27,023 nt of DNA, from the NCBI GenBank assembly GCA_000320545.1, contig ADNK01000522.1, positions 1 through 27,023 on the forward strand, read 5' to 3'. The stretch's first letter is position 1. Every line of letters begins with the position of its first letter. Made by a program: the position numbers and the translations under genes. The stretch comes from Bigelowiella natans CCMP2755. Its lineage: Eukaryota > Cercozoa > Chlorarachniophyceae. Shown piece after piece: positions 1 through 10,036 of this stretch. The notes below the pieces were generated by a model. The model made no database searches, was not told where the DNA came from, and worked only from the letters and a program-made list of their open reading frames with translations.

Positions 1-29
1 GAGAGTGCTGTAGGAGATACAGAGCTCTC

Positions 30-60
<31 letters not shown>

Positions 61-169
61 CTTAAGATTCCTTGTTGTATATTCTAATAATTCGCCATAC
101 TTACTACTACAACCACTACTACTACTACTACTACTACTACTTCTGTTATGATACTCCAAACACGATAAG
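1..169 (+). other. Intron of the SET-domain gene (partial) with CT and CTA repeats
   Basis: No coding exon is visible. The stretch has a CT tract at about 25–62 and a CTA tract at about 112–141. The coding frame starts after an AG at 168–169, so this is most simply the 3' part of an intron whose upstream exon is outside the window. Confidence 0.5.
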
Positions 170-345
170 GAATTGAAATGGACGACGCATGAGCAGCAGC
201 CTGAGTCCGCCTTCAATCGGTACATATGGGCGGTAATACACAATCTTCCCACCCTTTTTGTAAGAAGTATATTAATAAACATATGTGCGTTAAGGTGCGT
301 TAAGGTCTCCTGCCCACTCCCCCCCCCCCCCCCTCTCTCTCTCTC

Positions 346-384
<39 letters not shown>

Positions 385-683
385 TGCACAAGTGGAAGAT
401 AATCTATGATATTAACGACACTGAACACTTTTTGCAGAGTAGCGTGATATGCACGAGGGGCTACCACAATAAGGACAAGGGTTGGTGATGACGACATCAA
501 CATCAATGATTGTATTATAGCGGCGGTGATGATGGTGATGAGGATGGTGATGGTGATGATGTTAAACATTGGGAGTACTGACAGGGATTATGGCAATGAT
601 AATGATAGTGATGATAAAACAGGGCCGTATCTGATTCCTCTCATCGACCAGTTCAACCACGATCAAATTAACTTCTGCACTAG

Positions 684-724
<41 letters not shown>

Positions 725-1230
725 TGTTTGTGTGCATTGGATGATGACCATTCAGCTTCGTTCGTCATGCCCATCCTCCGTATTGTCTGCTTGCTCCTCC
801 TCCTCTTCCTTTTTCCTCGTTTCTTCCGTGAACATCATTACTCATCGGTAGATTGAAATGTGCGGAGGGAGTGTTCCTCCAGATAGCCGATAAAGCAATC
901 CAGGAAGGCCAACAAATATGCACAACGTGATGATGATGATGATGATGATGATGATGTTGATGATGTTGATGATGTTGATGATGATGATAGCGACAACGCG
1001 AACAGCAGCAGCAATGGCTAGTAGCTGAGAAAATGACTAGGCATCACTCCCACTACATATATATATACAATATTAAATTTGGTGCCTCCCCCCATAACAT
1101 GCGAGAAGAAGCGTGAGAATGCTGATTCAATGTACGTACAACGACGGTGATGAGCAGGTATGGGCAGTTCAGCAGCTTGCAGCTACTTCACACCTATGGG
1201 TTCGTTGACGATGCCCCGAGTAAGAACAGG

Positions 1231-1274
<44 letters not shown>

Positions 1275-1973
1275 CAAACGCCTGTGCATAATGAAACAGC
1301 TGTTAAATTGTGTGGTTGTAATATATGTCGATGATGACGAGACGACAACGATGATGATGATGATGATGATGATGATGATAAACGATAATAATCCAGGCGA
1401 GAATGGCAGCAATTTCGTCAGTCTCTCCGCTGAACAGGTTGTGATGATGACGATGATGAGAATAGCCTCCATCTGGATCGCTGCGACTTCCCCCATTATC
1501 ACCTATCCTCACGGGGAGGCTCGTGGTGGATACGTGAGCTCACCGACGACGACGATCATGATGATGATAATGATGATGATAAGGAGGAGGAGGTGTGATG
1601 ATGCACACTGCGAGCGTCAGTCACATCATCACTATTAATATTCAATAAAACAACAACACAGATCTTGATACCGTGCATCGACATGCTATGCGAAGACGAG
1701 GACATGGTAGAGTACAGAAGTAGATAAGTAGTGTAGTAGCAGCAGCAGCTGCTGCAGTGATATCAGCCCCGCATACACGCCATCATTTCTTCAAGGTCCC
1801 CGAAGCCATCGCTGACGTAAGGAAACGGCTCCAGCGACTTCAGGTACGAGTACTCCTCTCAGGAATTCCAGGGGGGAAAGTCATATCTCACCCGAAAGAA
1901 CACCGGAACAAAATGGGATATGATTGTGACGCAATTTTACCGCACGATCAACTGACCAAAATGCACGATGGAT

Positions 1974-2013
<40 letters not shown>

Positions 2014-2562
2014 TTCATATCGACATGCATGTGGGTGTAGTTGCATCCTTGAAATAAGAGGGCATATGCTTATGCTGGGATGCCTGAGATGATGCACGTT
2101 ATCATATGTCTAACCCTCGATCAACCAATTGCACGACGTGAAGCTCCTTCGTGGCGAGTTCCGTCTAACAAAGGTATTTGCACTGCACACAAGCTACGCA
2201 CGCATGCAAGCTCACACTCTCACACGCACACGCTCAATGCAGGCCAAGCCCGTTGTCCCTCTCGATCTGCTCGAGCACCTTACACTCTGCTTCCTACAGG
2301 ATGGGTGAGTGCGAGAACGAGATAGAAGAAGATGATGAAGAAGAAGAAGGAGCGTCTAAAGCCCCCCCCCACCAACAACAACATCCGAGGTTGCCAACAA
2401 TGATGAGGAGATTTTTAGGTTGGGAAAAGATGACTATGGTTGAAAGGTTGGTTTTTATTTGTTGAATTTTCAGGGAGTAGGAGGATTTGGTGAATTTAAT
2501 GCGGAGGACTTGTTGGTGGCCATAAGCATCGGTATTTTTTCCATAATGGTCACCCCCGTTCC

Positions 2563-2599
<37 letters not shown>

Positions 2600-3015
2600 G
2601 CCCCCTCAAGGTAAAATGAAAGGGTTTTCCAAAATTTTATAATCATCCCCGTCATGGTGGCCGTTGTGGTAATCTCTATCATCATCATCATCATCAACAA
2701 CAACAATAACAACCCCAAGCATCCCTTCCCTACTAGGGGGGTTATTATGACTTAGGACAGCTTACTCGTAAGGGCTTTTATCTGCGGTTTAGGGGGGATT
2801 AATCAGTAGGGAGACAGCGCCTCAATGAGTTCCTCCATAGCACCTATGCAGAAGGGGAATGAGGGCGATTATGCCGAATATGAGGACGATAAAGATGATG
2901 ACGATGATGATGATGATAATGATGAATATTTGGGTCCCTGATAAACCAATAATTTGGGGGGGTATCCCGTTGGTACCCCCCCCCCCCCCCCTCTCTCTCT
3001 CTCTCTTCTCTCTCT

Positions 3016-3046
<31 letters not shown>

Positions 3047-3390
3047 AGTGTGTGAGTGATCATTTATATCTCAACGTTAATTCTTTCCAAGTGAAAAAGC
3101 AATAAAACATATTTGAGAGAAGATGCAAGAATTGACGTGTAACCTCGATTTGTTGCTGCACGCAGGCGTTTATAGCGTGATCTTGGAGGCCATAGAAGCT
3201 CGGCTGCAGAGCTATAGCGGAGCAACGGGGACAGCAGTGCGATCTTCTTCTGCAGCAAATGGTGGTGGTGGTGATGATGATGATGGCGGAGCTGCATTTA
3301 GGAGCACTTCTATCGATGCTGCTGATGATCTGCAACAAACTACACCTTCGTCCTCCGATGCCGCATTCATTCAAAAGCAGATATCGAAGG

Positions 3391-3425
<35 letters not shown>

Positions 3426-3940
3426 TTCCGAGCTGCCACCGTGAGACTAAAAATTCAAGCGAGTCAACTTTATGATGGAAAAGGGATCGATAGATCCCTG
3501 TCATTATTCCGTATCTTTTTTCCAACTTTAATCGGTGCATACTCTTCACTCCATGCTGCAACTGGATGTCGCCGCTACAGCGCATTCCTTCCACCCTAGT
3601 CCCCCCTCCTCATTTCCTCCTTTGCGGGCTATCTCCCTTTCACTCTCATCATACGCTGTGCGTAATAATTCTGCAAAATCATTTGAATTAATTGCTCCTC
3701 GATTCCCCCTGTATTCTGTTGTAGTTGGTGGATTGCGAGAAAGCCATTCTACGTCTTGCAAGGGATGAGATGGTAAATATTGGGGTCATAAGGCTGTGCA
3801 TGTCCATCATTGCCCTTCCTGGATGTTGTCGAATGAGTGAGTAACGTGTTGCTGCTTGCTTATATTGACGTGCTTTGTAGGTGACACAAATGCGCAACAA
3901 CCTGCTTTCGTCGGCTTCATCTATGTCGTTACAACAATAG
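170..3940 (+). CDS. SET-domain protein-lysine methyltransferase, Rubisco-LSMT/SETD type (5' partial)
   Basis: Likely transfers methyl groups from S-adenosylmethionine to protein side chains; the substrate cannot be read from sequence. Exons that join in frame: 170–232, 438–480, 623–683, 852–926, 1158–1219, 1397–1437, 1662–1706, 1796–1843, 2243–2304, 2362–2389, 2474–2531, 3166–3389, 3725–3772, 3881–3940 (918 nt, 305 residues). The SET core reads FNRYIWA, then TRGY, then LIPLIDQFNHD (the PL-D-NH motif of this family), then IQEGQQICTTYGQFSSLQLL and HTYGFV (the catalytic YG region). The C-terminal half looks like the LSMT substrate-binding helical domain (VILEAIEARLQSY, KLVDCEKAILRLARDEM). Gly/Asp- and Ser-rich loops interrupt it around 3230–3360. 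The N-terminal part of the SET domain lies upstream of base 1. The 28-nt proline/threonine exon at 2362–2389 is the least certain, but without it the frame breaks. The family call is firm; the exact member is not. Confidence 0.84.
319..384 (+). repeat. Compound microsatellite (C)n(CT)n(GT)n
   Basis: A run of about 15 C is followed by CT dinucleotides and then GT dinucleotides. It lies in the intron between the SET exons 170–232 and 438–480. The same order of blocks recurs at 2979–3050. Confidence 0.9.
685..722 (+). repeat. (GT)n microsatellite abutting a splice donor
   Basis: The donor of SET exon 623–683 is TAG|GTATGT, and the GT repeat begins within it. The repeat fills the first part of the intron 684–851. 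Confidence 0.9.
927..989 (+). repeat. (GAT)n microsatellite starting at a splice donor
   Basis: The intron after SET exon 852–926 starts GTGATGATGATG, so the trinucleotide array begins at the donor itself. It is interrupted by GTT units near 956–975. Confidence 0.85.
1232..1273 (+). repeat. (AT)n microsatellite, intronic
   Basis: An almost pure AT array inside the intron 1220–1396 of the SET gene. A (GAT)n array follows at 1349–1379 in the same intron. Confidence 0.9.
1975..2006 (+). repeat. (AC)n microsatellite, intronic
   Basis: Pure CA/AC array in the intron 1844–2242 of the SET gene. I see no further exon in this 399-base intron. Confidence 0.9.
2532..3165 (+). repeat. Long intron of the SET-domain gene carrying several microsatellites
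   Basis: The longest intron of this gene (634 bases) contains (CAT)n at about 2565–2600 and 2680–2697, a GAT-rich patch at 2885–2925, and a compound (C)n(CT)n(GT)n at about 2979–3050. No coding exon was recognised. The flanking exons join in phase 1 to give AISIG then VYSVILEAIEARL. Confidence 0.75.
3391..3423 (+). repeat. (GT)n microsatellite abutting a splice donor
   Basis: The donor after SET exon 3166–3389 is AAG|GTAGTG, followed immediately by about 15 GT units. This is the second GT array at a donor in this gene. The rest of the intron 3390–3724 shows nothing else. Confidence 0.9.
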
Positions 3941-3974
3941 CAGGGTTTGATCGATGTGACGGCAGTAGCGCTGG

Positions 3975-3980
3975 AATAAA
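3975..3980 (+). promoter_or_regulatory. Possible polyadenylation signal of the SET-domain gene
   Basis: An AATAAA hexamer lies 35 bases after the stop codon at 3938–3940. The motif is known from animals and some protists; its use here is not shown. Confidence 0.35.
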
Positions 3981-4505
3981 CTGAATTGAACACTGGCACG
4001 TTTAGATGTGAGATGAGTAAATTGCATTGCTGCTACACTGTTTCTGGAATTGATCGAGGGTTCAAATTTAAATGAAACAGCGTTGTCTAGTCACTGTAGG
4101 CAGTTTACGGATTTGCGAATTGAATATCCACGCTAGCTCATATCGCGCTACAAAAGCTAGTCATATGCTGCACATGTGCAACACCTTGTGCTACATGCGA
4201 TTGCAGTACTTAGCATGACAATCTAGCCAGTTAGTCTAGCTTGCGAGCAACGCTAGAATGTCTAGAATGTTGCTCAGGAGAAACTATGATGAGAACTCTA
4301 GATCTAGCTAGCGAGACTAGACGAGGCACACACACATTCAAGACCGACAACATGTATACATGCATTTGATTGCGCATGAAACAAATCATTCTAGCATTGC
4401 ATGAAACACGTCATATAGTGGTATACGGAGACCAGCGTAGCAGATTCAACATTAGCGCTGTCTGCTGTAGCCGCTGCATTGCTAGCGATCTAGAGATTGC
4501 ACAGA

Positions 4506-4567
4506 GGTATACTACATGAGGATGCCCATTGAATAACAAATTCAATTTGATTCATTACATCCGTGTC
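4506..4567 (-). repeat. Dispersed intergenic element, copy A
   Basis: Read on the minus strand it runs ACGGATGTAATGAATC, then CAAATTGAATTTG, then TTCAATGGGCATCCTCATG. Copy B at 12964–13016 has ACGGATACGATGTAAT and TTCAATGGTCATCCTAATG in the same order and spacing. It lies in the tail-to-tail gap between genes 1 and 2. Confidence 0.6.
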
Positions 4568-5059
4568 ACATGTGCGCACGCAGCGATGACGATGATGATG
4601 ATATTGATGATGGCCGTTAGGTATAAATACGAGAAGCATGACGACGCGGATTTCTGCTAGCTTTCCTGATTCGATCTATAGCTAGCTAGGCTTTCTAACT
4701 TATAGATTGCATGCTGTACGCTACGATACGAATTATGGGTGTCGTACGTATGACTAGCTAGAGTTTGTACGTGGCTAGCGATATAGCTACGTTCTGGGAC
4801 AGCATGCACCCGAACGACGTACTTCTAGCCATGCATTTCTTACATCATTTGCATTTCCAAAACATTCCATACTTCGTATTCACGATTCATTCCTTCTATT
4901 CGTTATACAATAATTCGCACACACCACCATTTGGATTACTCTAGATATAGATCTTCGTGGAGGTCTTATTTAAAAACAATTCATTAATCCAAACTCTCCC
5001 CTCTGTTGTAAATGTGGACACGGATTTAACTGCAATCGAATGGGCAGCCTGCCAATCAT

Positions 5060-6229
5060 TTAAGAATCCTCATCGTCCAATTTTTTAACTTTTAAAGTTG
5101 CTTGTCTGTCAACGTTCATCTCACGGTCGTCAGTAGTCTTTTCCTTAAACATCAGCCAGGAATTCCAAACGAAAGCCACGCAAGCGATACAGATTCCAAC
5201 TGAACTTAGTACGTTTAGTCTCTGGTGGAAGAACAAGAACGAGACTCCGAGGATCAGGACAGTCTTGAAGCTTCCTGCTATGGAGGAGTACACGGACGAG
5301 GTATTCTGGATGAAACTGAGGAGGATCAGGTTGTAAGCGAAAGCAATTGCGCCCCCGGCGACGGTGAGGCCGAAGACTGACATGGCTCCCTGCTCTTCCA
5401 CGTGTGTTTGGAGTTGGCGGTGTTCCCCGAGGATAAAGAGCAGGGGTAATAAAAGAAGAGAGTTTATGATAGAGGTGTGGTAGATGATGCTGAGGGGATC
5501 CAATTTGACGATCTTAAGCACAGAGACCAAGACCGTCTGAACTGCATTACCAAAAACCGAGCCGAAGCAAATCACGGTTCCGAGGAATTCTAGATCAGGG
5601 GAGGTTGAGATAGAAAGCGTCACACCGAACACAAGGCAAAAAATCGCGGTACCTCCCGAGAAGGAAGGCACCTTGTCCTCGATCAGATATGCGAAGAGAG
5701 CCACCGCCACAGGGCAGAAGCTCCGGATGAGCTGGTTCAAGGCTAGGGTCGTGTAGAGTAGGCTCAGATTGTTGAGAGCGATGTTTCCCACAAAAAAAAG
5801 TGGAATAAGGAACAGTTTTAGACGGGAGCTATTCTCCTCTACTCTGCTGATTCGGACCCAAGGAGACAATGACCAGCAGCAGATGAAGCATATAATTTGG
5901 TGCGTCATCGTCACGTATATGGGGGTCTTTAGAGGACCATTAAAGAGCCATTTGTTGTAGACACTAATGCAGACATTTACCCCGTAAAATAATGCTAGCA
6001 GAGTGGCACTCTTGATGATCTCAGATCGAGAGCCTGCACGAACAGGCACTGCTACAGCATGTGTGTATCCCTTATTTGGGGACGCCACAGTCTCAGCGAT
6101 AACAATCCTGCTTTCAGATTGGAGGAAGGGGACATCTTCCTCCACATCGCTATCCTCATAAGCTCCTGCACGACGCTCGTGCTGCAATGCAGCACTCTCG
6201 TCTCGCCCCTGGCCTGGCGGGTTCACCAT
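5060..6229 (-). CDS. TPT/nucleotide-sugar transporter family protein (DMT superfamily, SLC35-like)
   Basis: A single-exon gene of 389 residues, the usual length for the family. An acidic N-terminal tail (EDSDVEED at about 25–32) precedes roughly ten hydrophobic segments spanning residues 75–365, and a charged C-terminus follows. Typical TPT-family features are NVCISVYNKWLF in the first membrane segment, GNIALNNLSLLYTTLALNQL and IRSFCPVAVALFAYL in the middle, and a second repeat with SSVYSSIAGSFKTVLI. Such proteins are antiporters of Golgi, ER or plastid membranes for nucleotide sugars or phosphorylated C3–C6 compounds; the substrate cannot be assigned from this sequence. There is no obvious cleavable plastid presequence, so an endomembrane location is more likely. 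It is the only intronless gene in the window. The first ATG of the open frame was taken as start. Confidence 0.9.
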   Translation of the reverse strand: MVNPPGQGRDESAALQHERRAGAYEDSDVEEDVPFLQSESRIVIAETVASPNKGYTHAVAVPVRAGSRSEIIKSATLLALFYGVNVCISVYNKWLFNGPLKTPIYVTMTHQIICFICCWSLSPWVRISRVEENSSRLKLFLIPLFFVGNIALNNLSLLYTTLALNQLIRSFCPVAVALFAYLIEDKVPSFSGGTAIFCLVFGVTLSISTSPDLEFLGTVICFGSVFGNAVQTVLVSVLKIVKLDPLSIIYHTSIINSLLLLPLLFILGEHRQLQTHVEEQGAMSVFGLTVAGGAIAFAYNLILLSFIQNTSSVYSSIAGSFKTVLILGVSFLFFHQRLNVLSSVGICIACVAFVWNSWLMFKEKTTDDREMNVDRQATLKVKKLDDEDS

Positions 6230-7288
6230 CGACTCGCCCGAATGACTTTGAGATTTCAGACTTAAGTTTTCAGCTTGTCTTTAATATCGGTAAAAAACAG
6301 CTTTTGTTAATATATGCGCGACATATTGCACTGCCTCATGATTCAAAAATTCGCAGCAGACGCATTGCTGCAGCCGGAAATGTGTCGGTCTGCCTGCAAG
6401 CGATGATGTCTCCCGTATCTTTCAGATTGGTGGATTACGCTTAATCGTAGCGACAAAGTATAAATACATGCGTCTTATAGAAAAGACATTATCCTGTACG
6501 GAATATATTCTAGTTTCTTCGGATATTTTCAAAACGAAGTGCTGCAAAGAAAGGCTTATATTCGTCGTATTGAAAATCTCGGATTTTTTTTAAATCTGAC
6601 ATCTGCATCCAATTGGAATGCAAAATCTTAGTCCATTTATACAGTGAATCTCTTTATGCCGGTCAGTGCCAGAGATATGCATGTGGGAGTTTTTCTTGCA
6701 GTCCAACGATTAGACGACAACCAACGCCGAAACCTCAGAGCGAACGCTTACAGAATGGCTAAAAAGTCCCATGTGATTCATGAAAACGTCACGTTTTACT
6801 AGTCGAAATCCAATGGAAATGGTTTCTGTCGTCTCTTGAATTATTTTTCGGACATCGAAGTTTGCTTTTCTGAAATTGGTTCTTTTTGTATCGGTAACTG
6901 ATGAAGAGTTGTTGTGTGAAATGAACACATGTAGATCTAGATCTAGTTTCAGCTTCAACGACAACGAGAAAGTCCCGATTTCCCTCCGAGAAAATACCTG
7001 AAAAATCTCCTCGCATTTTTTTGCCAAACGCTCGCAACGGCAAGAAGAGTGTTGTTTGTGTAGCCTAGTATCTGTGTGCCAAAATAGAAAATAGGAATGC
7101 CATAATTCATAAACGACATCAAGATAGTCATTAAAAATTTTGTAAAAACGGGTTTTCGAATTAGCGGTGGGCTCAAACCCGATGCCTGACGATGGCCTGA
7201 TAATTTACTCTCCCGTATCACCGTCCGATGGAGTGCCGCCTAATGCACGATAAGGCCTCGGGTTCACTTTAAGGGCTGATTGAGGAAA
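6230..7288. other. Divergent intergenic region 1
   Basis: Spacer of about 1.06 kb between the starts of the transporter (minus) and the LRR–GAF gene (plus); it should hold both promoters. Open frames here are short and look random. It lacks the microsatellites, dense CTAG words and dispersed element seen elsewhere. A short imperfect hairpin (CGGGTTT…AAACCCG) lies around 7148–7183. Confidence 0.5.
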
Positions 7289-9872
7289 ATGATTACTCCC
7301 CCAGCAAAGAAGCTGGTTCTGAGGCGAAAGAAACTCAACAGCAAGCAAATCTCACGAGTGGTACCAAACTCGAAGCAAGAAGAATAAGTGTCTTGAGCTT
7401 GTACTACGTCGGCAACAACAACAACGACAACGACAACAAAATAGGAAAATAGAACTTTACAACATATTTAAACGTCCAACAAAAGGGTTGGCTAGTGTAT
7501 TTGCACCCTTCCTTAGCAGAATTGGTTAATGTTCACCATTTTTTTAACAAGTAGTAATACGATGAATGCAGGTATCGAAAAAAGAGCGGGACTTCTGCAA
7601 TGGAGTCAATGATTTAGATGCATCTGAAAACAAGCTAACAACGCTCGGATTTCTGAGAAACTTCCCCGGGTTGCAGCAGCTCAATCTTTCACATAACGAC
7701 ATAGGTCGGAGATTCGTCCGTGCAAGAATTTCACGTAAAATGCGTGCAAATGCACTTATGCATCGTTGTTCTCGTTACAGGTAGCCTGGAATCTCGATGC
7801 ATGTCTCCGTCTCTGCAGAAGATCGACTTGTCATACAACAAACTGACCAAAACGCTGGGAATAGGAGAGCTGTCGGGATTGCTGGAGCTTGACCTGAGCC
7901 ACAATGATATTTTTGATATATCGTCGCTTGGAGAGTGCAAAAATCTGAGGAAATTAATTCTAACCTCAAACCGAATATCGACCATCAACGGGCTCTCGAC
8001 TCTCAAAAAGCTTCGAACGTTAGACCCCCCTTCCTTCTAGAGCATATTAATACTTCCTTGCATAATTGCTCTCTCGGATTTCACTCGTGCTCACAATGCT
8101 GTGTGTCCTTACATGACCAGGCTTCACATAAGCATGAATAAGATAGCTACTACGGCAGCTCTGCACCCGTTGGCACATAACATCGCTCTAACGCATCTCG
8201 AGCTGGAAGGGAATCCGGTGAGTAAGCCGGGAAACTATCGAATCTCCGTGTTCCACTTGCTGCCGCACATCCGGGTGCTCGACGGCAGCACAACCCCAGG
8301 TATTGGAATGCGGGCAATGTCGCAGCTCACGCAGTCGGCTAGGAAGCCTTCTCGCAAGAATCAGCAGGCAAAGCGGGTACCACGCAGTACCCACAAGAGC
8401 GGGAGAGGGGGTAGGGGGTCGGCGTTAGAACAGTCGCTCCTACGACAGATCGATATGGAGCAGCAGGCAAGCAAGACCCAGGCACACCAGTTCAAAGTCA
8501 TTACCCACGACTACCAACAGCACGAAAAGCGTTTGCTCGCGCAGAGCAGATCAAGGTCCTACACGCACCTTGTCAATCGGAATCCCCCTTCTTTCAAAGC
8601 AAATGACACAGAAGGAAGCGGAGCAGATACTAGCAAAAATCTTTACTCTTCTTCGTTGACCAACGGTCCGAATGCAGTGCAACGCAATCTGCGAGCTGAA
8701 ATCGAGCTGCTCGACGAGAAGCTCCGTTCATTCACATGGCAGCAGCAGCAGCAGCAACAGCAAGCATCGCCACGGCCTCTATCATCATCACCCTCGAAGC
8801 AGCACCACCAGCAGCTGGACAATGTCTCTCCGAAGTCGAGTTCCACCGTCTCCAAAAAGGGTCGGCAGTTCTCCTTCTCTGAATCCCTGTCAATACGAGG
8901 CGGCGGGGGTGGCAGATCTCCAAAGATGGCAGCCGCCCAAGAACCCAACAATTTCTTTCCCCCACCCTCCTCGGCTTCGAGGCCCCGTTCCGGGCAGGCG
9001 CTTTCACCAGTGTTACCACCTCCACGCTCACCCAAGGAGCATGCGTTTGCTAGCACTATCAACGATCAGGCGTGGGACCTTATGAGGGCGATTGAGGAGG
9101 AATTGGAGGTCGAGTCGGTCGCAGCAGCAAACCTGGAAGATGACGACGATGACACCGCGACTCCTCATGCTGCCTCTCTTGCCGATAATAAGGGCGATCA
9201 ATTAGAGCAGGGTACTATACAAGGTGCTGAAGCAAGGGAAGCTACGGATAGCAAGGTATTTGCGTTTTTGTTTCCTGCGAACCTCTGTCTCTCCATCATC
9301 CCTCACATGGAAATCGCAATGCATATGCGTGGTTTGAAGACGGGGCGCAGTTTGTTTGAGATTCCTTTCACAGTCAAATGTCCGTTGTTGCATTCATTGA
9401 CGGTGATTTAACTTCGGCGCTATGGAACGTAATACAGGCCATCCATCGGAGAGGCCCTGTCCTAGTGGAAGGAGTTGCAGCACCAATCAGCAAAAATGAG
9501 GGGAGGGGAAAGAAGAAGGCGGTGAAAGAGGAACCCGAAGATGATGACGACGATGAAGGATCACAGGTATTCAACGACAAGGATGAGACGTTAATGTTGG
9601 GACTGGCATATGCGCTGGCAGACGGCGGCGAGGGGGAGGCCGTGGAGGAGAATGCACGGATGCTCTCTGTGAGGAAAAAGAACCTCGATAAGCTGATGCA
9701 CAAGTTTCTGTGCCTCAAGGCGGAACGTAAGTTGAACAAGAATGTCCTTCGCAGGAGCTTCCTGGCCTGGCGTTTCGAAAAGCACGTGCATGATGGCAAG
9801 GTCGTCATTACAACCATATACTTATTGCTGGTCTCGTTCGGTCTTTTTTCAATGTTCCGCCGCTAACTATCC

Positions 9873-9924
<52 letters not shown>

Positions 9925-9999
9925 AACTTGTTTCTGTAAAGCTGCGAGAGTCGCGATTACGTCGGCGGATCAGGACTGCAAGCACGCTATGGTGATATA

Positions 10000-10036
<37 letters not shown>

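Larger units (their letters stand above)
3941..5059. other. Convergent intergenic region 1, CTAG-rich
   Basis: Non-coding spacer between the 3' ends of the SET gene and the transporter. By eye it holds about 22 CTAG tetramers between 4080 and 4945, many in nested forms such as CTAGATCTAGCTAGCG, where about 3–4 would be expected by chance. It also has many GCATGC/TGCATG-like words and one copy of the dispersed element at about 4506–4567. No ORF or RNA gene was recognised. Confidence 0.6.

Noticed and set aside
885-1000. CRISPR-like or satellite array
   Set aside because: It is a simple GAT trinucleotide repeat without spacers, in a eukaryotic intron.
1147-1638. 163-codon open frame with IYIYIY and poly-Met runs
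   Set aside because: The repeats are translated AT and ATG microsatellites. Only 1158–1219 and 1397–1437 are taken as exons, because they continue the SET domain in phase.
7140-7200. tRNA-like B-box and hairpin
   Set aside because: A GGCTCAAACCC word and a stem are present, but no A box or cloverleaf could be built.
8643-9062. Open frames on the minus strand with Cys and Pro runs
   Set aside because: They are shadows of the Gln- and Gly-rich low-complexity part of the LRR–GAF exon 8121–9255.
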